Positions 63,048-64,000 of a stretch of DNA of 64,000 nucleotides are shown piece by piece (positions within the stretch are counted from its first letter, which is position 1; the number at the start of each line of letters is the position of its first letter). This DNA is from Halomonas citrativorans (GTDB taxonomy: Bacteria; Pseudomonadota; Gammaproteobacteria; Pseudomonadales; Halomonadaceae). Both the position numbers and the translations under genes were made by a program. The stretch is from positions 248,001 to 312,000 of the forward strand of contig NZ_FUKM01000033.1 of the NCBI RefSeq assembly GCF_900163645.1, read 5' to 3'. The notes below the pieces were generated by a model, which saw only the letters and a list, made by a program, of their open reading frames with translations, did no database searches and was not told the origin of the DNA.

Positions 63048-64000
63048 TTATTTTGCTACTTGAGCAACGATTTCGTAGCTACGCACGCGGTTGGCATGAT
63101 CAAAAAAGTCACTATTAATCATTAATTCATCGGCGCCTGTACGTTCCTGAAAGTCTTCAAGTCCCGCTTTAACTGTTTCTGGACCACCAATAATCGCGGC
63201 ACCCAGGAACTGGTTGACCTGCGACTGCTCCATGGGTGACCAGTCCAACTGCTCTACCGGGGGCTGCGACTGAGTGGGCTTGCCACGAATAAGGTTCAGA
63301 AACTTCTGCTGGGCGGAGGTAGCAAGGTAATGCGCCATGGCATCATTTTCAGCGGCCATCACCGGCAGTCCGACCATGGCATAAGGCTTATCCAGATGCT
63401 CAGACGGGCGGAAGTTATCGCGGTAGAGGCGTAACGCTTCAAATAGATAGCCGGGTGCAAACTGCGCCGCAAACGCAAAGGGCAGGCCCAGCCTGGCGGC
63501 CAGTTGGGCGCTGTAGCCGCTTGAACCCAACAGCCAGATAGGCACGTTAGTTCCTTGGCCAGGTACCGCTTTCACCTGCTGGCCGGGCTCTGCATCACCC
63601 AGGTAACGACGCAGCTCGCTTAGTTGCTCGGGGAAATCATCTACGCCAGCATGCATGCTGCGCCGCATGGCACGCATAGTGGCACCGTCAGAACCAGGCG
63701 CCCGCCCAAGCCCCAGGTCAATGCGCCCAGGGTAGAGCGTTTCCAGCGTGCCAAACTGCTCGGCAATCACAAGCGGAGGATGATTAGGCAGCATTACCCC
63801 GCCCGAGCCTAGCCGTATAGTGGAAGTGTGGCCTGCCAAATGGCCAATCAGAACGGACGTGGCGGCACTGGCGATTCCAGGAATGTTGTGATGTTCGGCA
63901 AGCCAGTAACGGGTATAGCCCAACTGCTCGGCTCGCTGTGCCAGTGAAATGCTATCACGGAACGTTTCAGCAGCGCTGCCGCCTTGACGTATAGGGGCAA
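63048..64000 (-). CDS. LLM class flavin-dependent oxidoreductase (5' end beyond window)
   Basis: A luciferase-like monooxygenase family protein; 316 residues are visible and the frame stays open to the right edge, so the start is missing by roughly 15-20 codons. The visible N-terminus reads [20 protein letters not shown], then [32 protein letters not shown] and [11 protein letters not shown], close to the YhbW/MsnO8 group. These enzymes use FMNH2 and oxygen. Substrate unknown. Confidence 0.9.
   Translation of the reverse strand, partial: APIRQGGSAAETFRDSISLAQRAEQLGYTRYWLAEHHNIPGIASAATSVLIGHLAGHTSTIRLGSGGVMLPNHPPLVIAEQFGTLETLYPGRIDLGLGRAPGSDGATMRAMRRSMHAGVDDFPEQLSELRRYLGDAEPGQQVKAVPGQGTNVPIWLLGSSGYSAQLAARLGLPFAFAAQFAPGYLFEALRLYRDNFRPSEHLDKPYAMVGLPVMAAENDAMAHYLATSAQQKFLNLIRGKPTQSQPPVEQLDWSPMEQSQVNQFLGAAIIGGPETVKAGLEDFQERTGADELMINSDFFDHANRVRSYEIVAQVAK

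Noticed and set aside
1-64000. CRISPR arrays, tRNA or rRNA genes, prophage, toxin-antitoxin or defence islands
   Set aside because: No regularly spaced repeats, no cloverleaf or rRNA signature and no characteristic proteins of such systems were seen by reading both strands.

Overview
The window looks like chromosome from a Halomonas-like gammaproteobacterium. This is inferred from protein character: acidic periplasmic binding proteins, several TTT and TRAP carboxylate transporters, and SpeG, ArfA, NirBD/NasA and DUF1415 of gammaproteobacterial type. I see no rRNA, tRNA, CRISPR array, prophage or intact insertion sequence. Nearly everything is metabolism, transport and its regulation.

Layout. 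1-3762: ferric-siderophore import (FhuC-like ATPase, cytochrome b561, fused FhuB-like permease) with Fur-like boxes. 3787-6908: threonine aldolase, a DAO-type flavoprotein, SpeG and a 40-residue unknown gene. 7824-27701: a 20-kb aldarate (galactarate/glucarate) catabolic island. It holds three complete tripartite tricarboxylate transporter operons, GarD, two GudD-type dehydratases, KdgD, an alpha-ketoglutarate semialdehyde dehydrogenase, a YiaK-like dehydrogenase and a FadR-type GntR regulator. The encoded route is galactarate or glucarate -> 5-dehydro-4-deoxyglucarate -> 2,5-dioxopentanoate -> 2-oxoglutarate. A candidate 18-bp operator occurs upstream of all three transporter operons and upstream of the regulator itself. 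27761-33221: a decayed AEC permease, a MocR regulator, MFS and CDF transporters, a GNAT enzyme and an alpha/beta hydrolase. 33359-37737: an unusual three-gene set of AcnA-type aconitase, a solute-binding-like protein without signal peptide, and a GntR protein with apparently two winged-helix domains.

37795-46401: nitrate assimilation. nirD, nirB and a NirB-like flavoprotein lie on the minus strand; nasA and cobA (siroheme) lie on the plus strand. The divergent region carries leader hairpins followed by terminators, suggesting transcription antitermination. 46366-48901: MFS exporter, DkgB and ArfA. 49018-56906: pectin/oligouronide use, with a TRAP transporter, a cytoplasmic GH105-type hydrolase, a sugar isomerase-like protein, the KdgR regulator and KduD/KduI, with two KdgR-type boxes. 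57070-64000: a DUF1127 protein, an ABC exporter, a split chromate transporter pair, GntR, DUF1415, a small membrane peptide, GNAT, and the start-truncated end of an LLM flavin-dependent oxidoreductase.

The items I find most worth following are the four-site operator regulon, the recurrent stem-loop after each TctC gene, the acnA/solute-binding/double-wHTH gene set, the two leader terminators of the nitrate genes, and arfA with a hairpin inside its coding region. I did not find a defence system or an obviously new molecular machine.
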